Source of the DNA: Actinomycetes bacterium
GTDB lineage: Bacteria > Actinomycetota > Acidimicrobiia > Acidimicrobiales > Palsa-688
Direction of reading: 5' to 3'
NCBI GenBank assembly: GCA_021815935.1
Contig: JAKAZH010000003.1
Span: forward strand, 1-24,536
DNA: 24,536 nucleotides
Position numbers and translations under genes: made by a program. The notes below the pieces were generated by a model that worked only from the letters and a program-made list of their open reading frames with translations, searched no databases and was not told where the DNA came from. Of this stretch, positions 23,251-24,536 are shown piece by piece (positions within the stretch are counted from its first letter, which is position 1; each line of letters begins with the position of its first letter).

Positions 23251-24536
23251 TCAGCCTACGGTCACCCCGCTGCGGGCGTTGAACTCCCGGATCAGGTCGT
23301 CCCAGACAGGCAGCACCTGCCTGATGGACCGCCAGAAGTCTTGACTGCGACGCGCCTCGAACCTCTCGACGCTGACACCTTGCTGTTCCACCCAGGTGTA
23401 GTAGCCGAGGTTGAAGATCCTGGCCCGGTCGATCTGGCGGGTTTCGAGGGTGTCGTCGGTTCCAGCCCCGAAAAGATGGCGGCCCAGAGCCTCGGCGGCC
23501 TCGGCGCGACCGAAGCCGTCTGGGTAGTCTCGCGCTTCGATGCGCCTCAGCTCGCTTCGGTACAGGGCGGCGCCGTCGGTGGCGACGGTAACGATGACGT
23601 CGTCGGGGCCCAGACCCAGAAGTTTCGCCGTCTTGACGGCTGCTACGACGTTGCAGATGCTTGAAAGGCCGAAGTGCTCCAAGGCGGACAGGACTTCGTC
23701 GGCCACCCCGTGAACCTCAGAAAGGTGGTTGATGCCCTCCTTGGAGTTGAAAGCGACGGCCAGGCTATCAGTGGCCTTGTCGCTGACTCCGACGACGACG
23801 TCGGTGTTGTACACGTTGTGGATGAAAGGTATGTGCTTGTCCCCGATTCCTTGGATGTTGTGCTCGCCGAAACCGTTGTAGAGCATCGTCGGGCATTCCA
23901 CGGCTTCTACCGCCACCACCTTCGAGCCGTAGCGTTCGGCTAGATAGTCGCCGGCTCCGAGAGTTCCCGCCGATCCCGTTGCGGACACGAACGCAGCAAG
24001 ACGCGACCCTGGCCGCTGTGCGTGCAGGTGCTCGAACACGGCCCCCAGGGCGGTCCCCGTCACCTGGTAGTGGGCAAGGTGGTTGCCGAACTCGGAGAAC
24101 TGATTGAAAATAACGTTGTCGGGGTCTCGGGCGAGTACGGCGCAGCGGTCGTAGATCTCCTTGACGTTGCTCTCGGTACCTGGCGTGGCGACTATGTCTT
24201 CTTTCGCCTGGACCCAGGCTTCCAGCCATTCGAAGCGTTCCTGGCTCATGCCTTCGGGTAGGACGGCCACGCCTCGCGAGCTCATCAGGCGTGACACGGC
24301 GATCCCACCCCGGCAGTAGTTGCCAGTCGACGGCCACACGGCGCGATCCGAGGTCGGGTCGAATCGTCCGGTGATGATCCTCGGGGCGAGGCAGCCGTAG
24401 GTGGCGAGAACCTTGTGAGCGCCGATCATCGGGAACCTGTCTCCGAGCATCACCACGATGGGTGATCCGACCCCGGTCAGCTCCGGGGGAAGCACGACGT
24501 GGCCGGGGACCGAGACGACTTTGCGCCGTGACGCGT
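23251..24536 (-). CDS. PLP-dependent beta-family enzyme, partial at 5' end
   Basis: This is a fold-type II PLP enzyme whose start lies beyond the right edge. The frame remains open to 24536 and reads [19 protein letters not shown] before the GTG at 24495, with family-like sequence on both sides of that codon, so 24495 is not the true start. The PLP lysine is in [16 protein letters not shown] is the asparagine loop and [12 protein letters not shown] binds the phosphate. It is related to cysteine synthase-like proteins often labelled PLP-dependent protein subunit beta. It precedes the threonine-synthase-like gene by 11 bases in one operon. The substrate is unknown; the shared operon suggests consecutive or paired steps in amino-acid metabolism. 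Confidence 0.8.
   Translation of the reverse strand, partial: ASRRKVVSVPGHVVLPPELTGVGSPIVVMLGDRFPMIGAHKVLATYGCLAPRIITGRFDPTSDRAVWPSTGNYCRGGIAVSRLMSSRGVAVLPEGMSQERFEWLEAWVQAKEDIVATPGTESNVKEIYDRCAVLARDPDNVIFNQFSEFGNHLAHYQVTGTALGAVFEHLHAQRPGSRLAAFVSATGSAGTLGAGDYLAERYGSKVVAVEAVECPTMLYNGFGEHNIQGIGDKHIPFIHNVYNTDVVVGVSDKATDSLAVAFNSKEGINHLSEVHGVADEVLSALEHFGLSSICNVVAAVKTAKLLGLGPDDVIVTVATDGAALYRSELRRIEARDYPDGFGRAEAAEALGRHLFGAGTDDTLETRQIDRARIFNLGYYTWVEQQGVSVERFEARRSQDFWRSIRQVLPVWDDLIREFNARSGVTVG

Overview
The window is a 24.5 kb stretch of high-GC chromosome, most likely from an actinobacterium. The gene set (CYTH-CHAD, a DcoH/TldD/TldE cluster, an ECF41 sigma factor fragment, an NfeD/flotillin pair) and several apparently leaderless starts would suit an Acidimicrobiia-like lineage. 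That placement is inferred from protein flavour and base composition only.

Left accessory block (1-4655). The window opens inside a decayed rve-type insertion sequence whose transposase has an internal deletion and frameshifts. Next come a two-gene operon, an AAA ATPase (RloA-like) and a TOPRIM-like partner (RloB-like), probably a phage-defence module, and then 715 bp without a convincing gene. That gap holds five TGCRTANGCA decamers (R = A or G), several strong hairpins and a terminator-like stem. The block ends with an ECF41-type sigma factor gene that lacks its region 2. It is cut where a second, truncated copy of the insertion sequence begins. The two IS copies share a 99-bp identical direct repeat (1-99 and 4557-4655), so the defence pair lies between same-orientation IS copies.

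Metal homeostasis block (4670-9256). An ArsR-type repressor is followed by a leftward four-gene ABC importer operon: lipoprotein receptor, ATPase and two permeases, all with overlapping junctions. A divergent Fur/Zur-type regulator faces it. The intergenic space holds an imperfect palindrome suited to Zur-like control.

Housekeeping block (9278-21853). It contains a ChrB N-domain protein, a PAP2 phosphatase, a CYTH-CHAD protein, an operon of pterin carbinolamine dehydratase with TldD and TldE, a NodB-type polysaccharide deacetylase, long-form argininosuccinate synthase, an orphan D12-class adenine DNA methyltransferase, a minimal NfeD OB-fold protein with a flotillin-like partner, and a YceI protein.

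Right end (21899-24536). Two unrelated-looking fold-type II PLP enzymes lie in tandem on the minus strand. The upstream one runs off the right edge, and its 5' end is outside the window. Their joint role is unknown.

No rRNA, intact tRNA or CRISPR array was seen. The best candidates for something undescribed are the palindrome-rich, structured gap downstream of the RloAB pair and the paired PLP enzymes.
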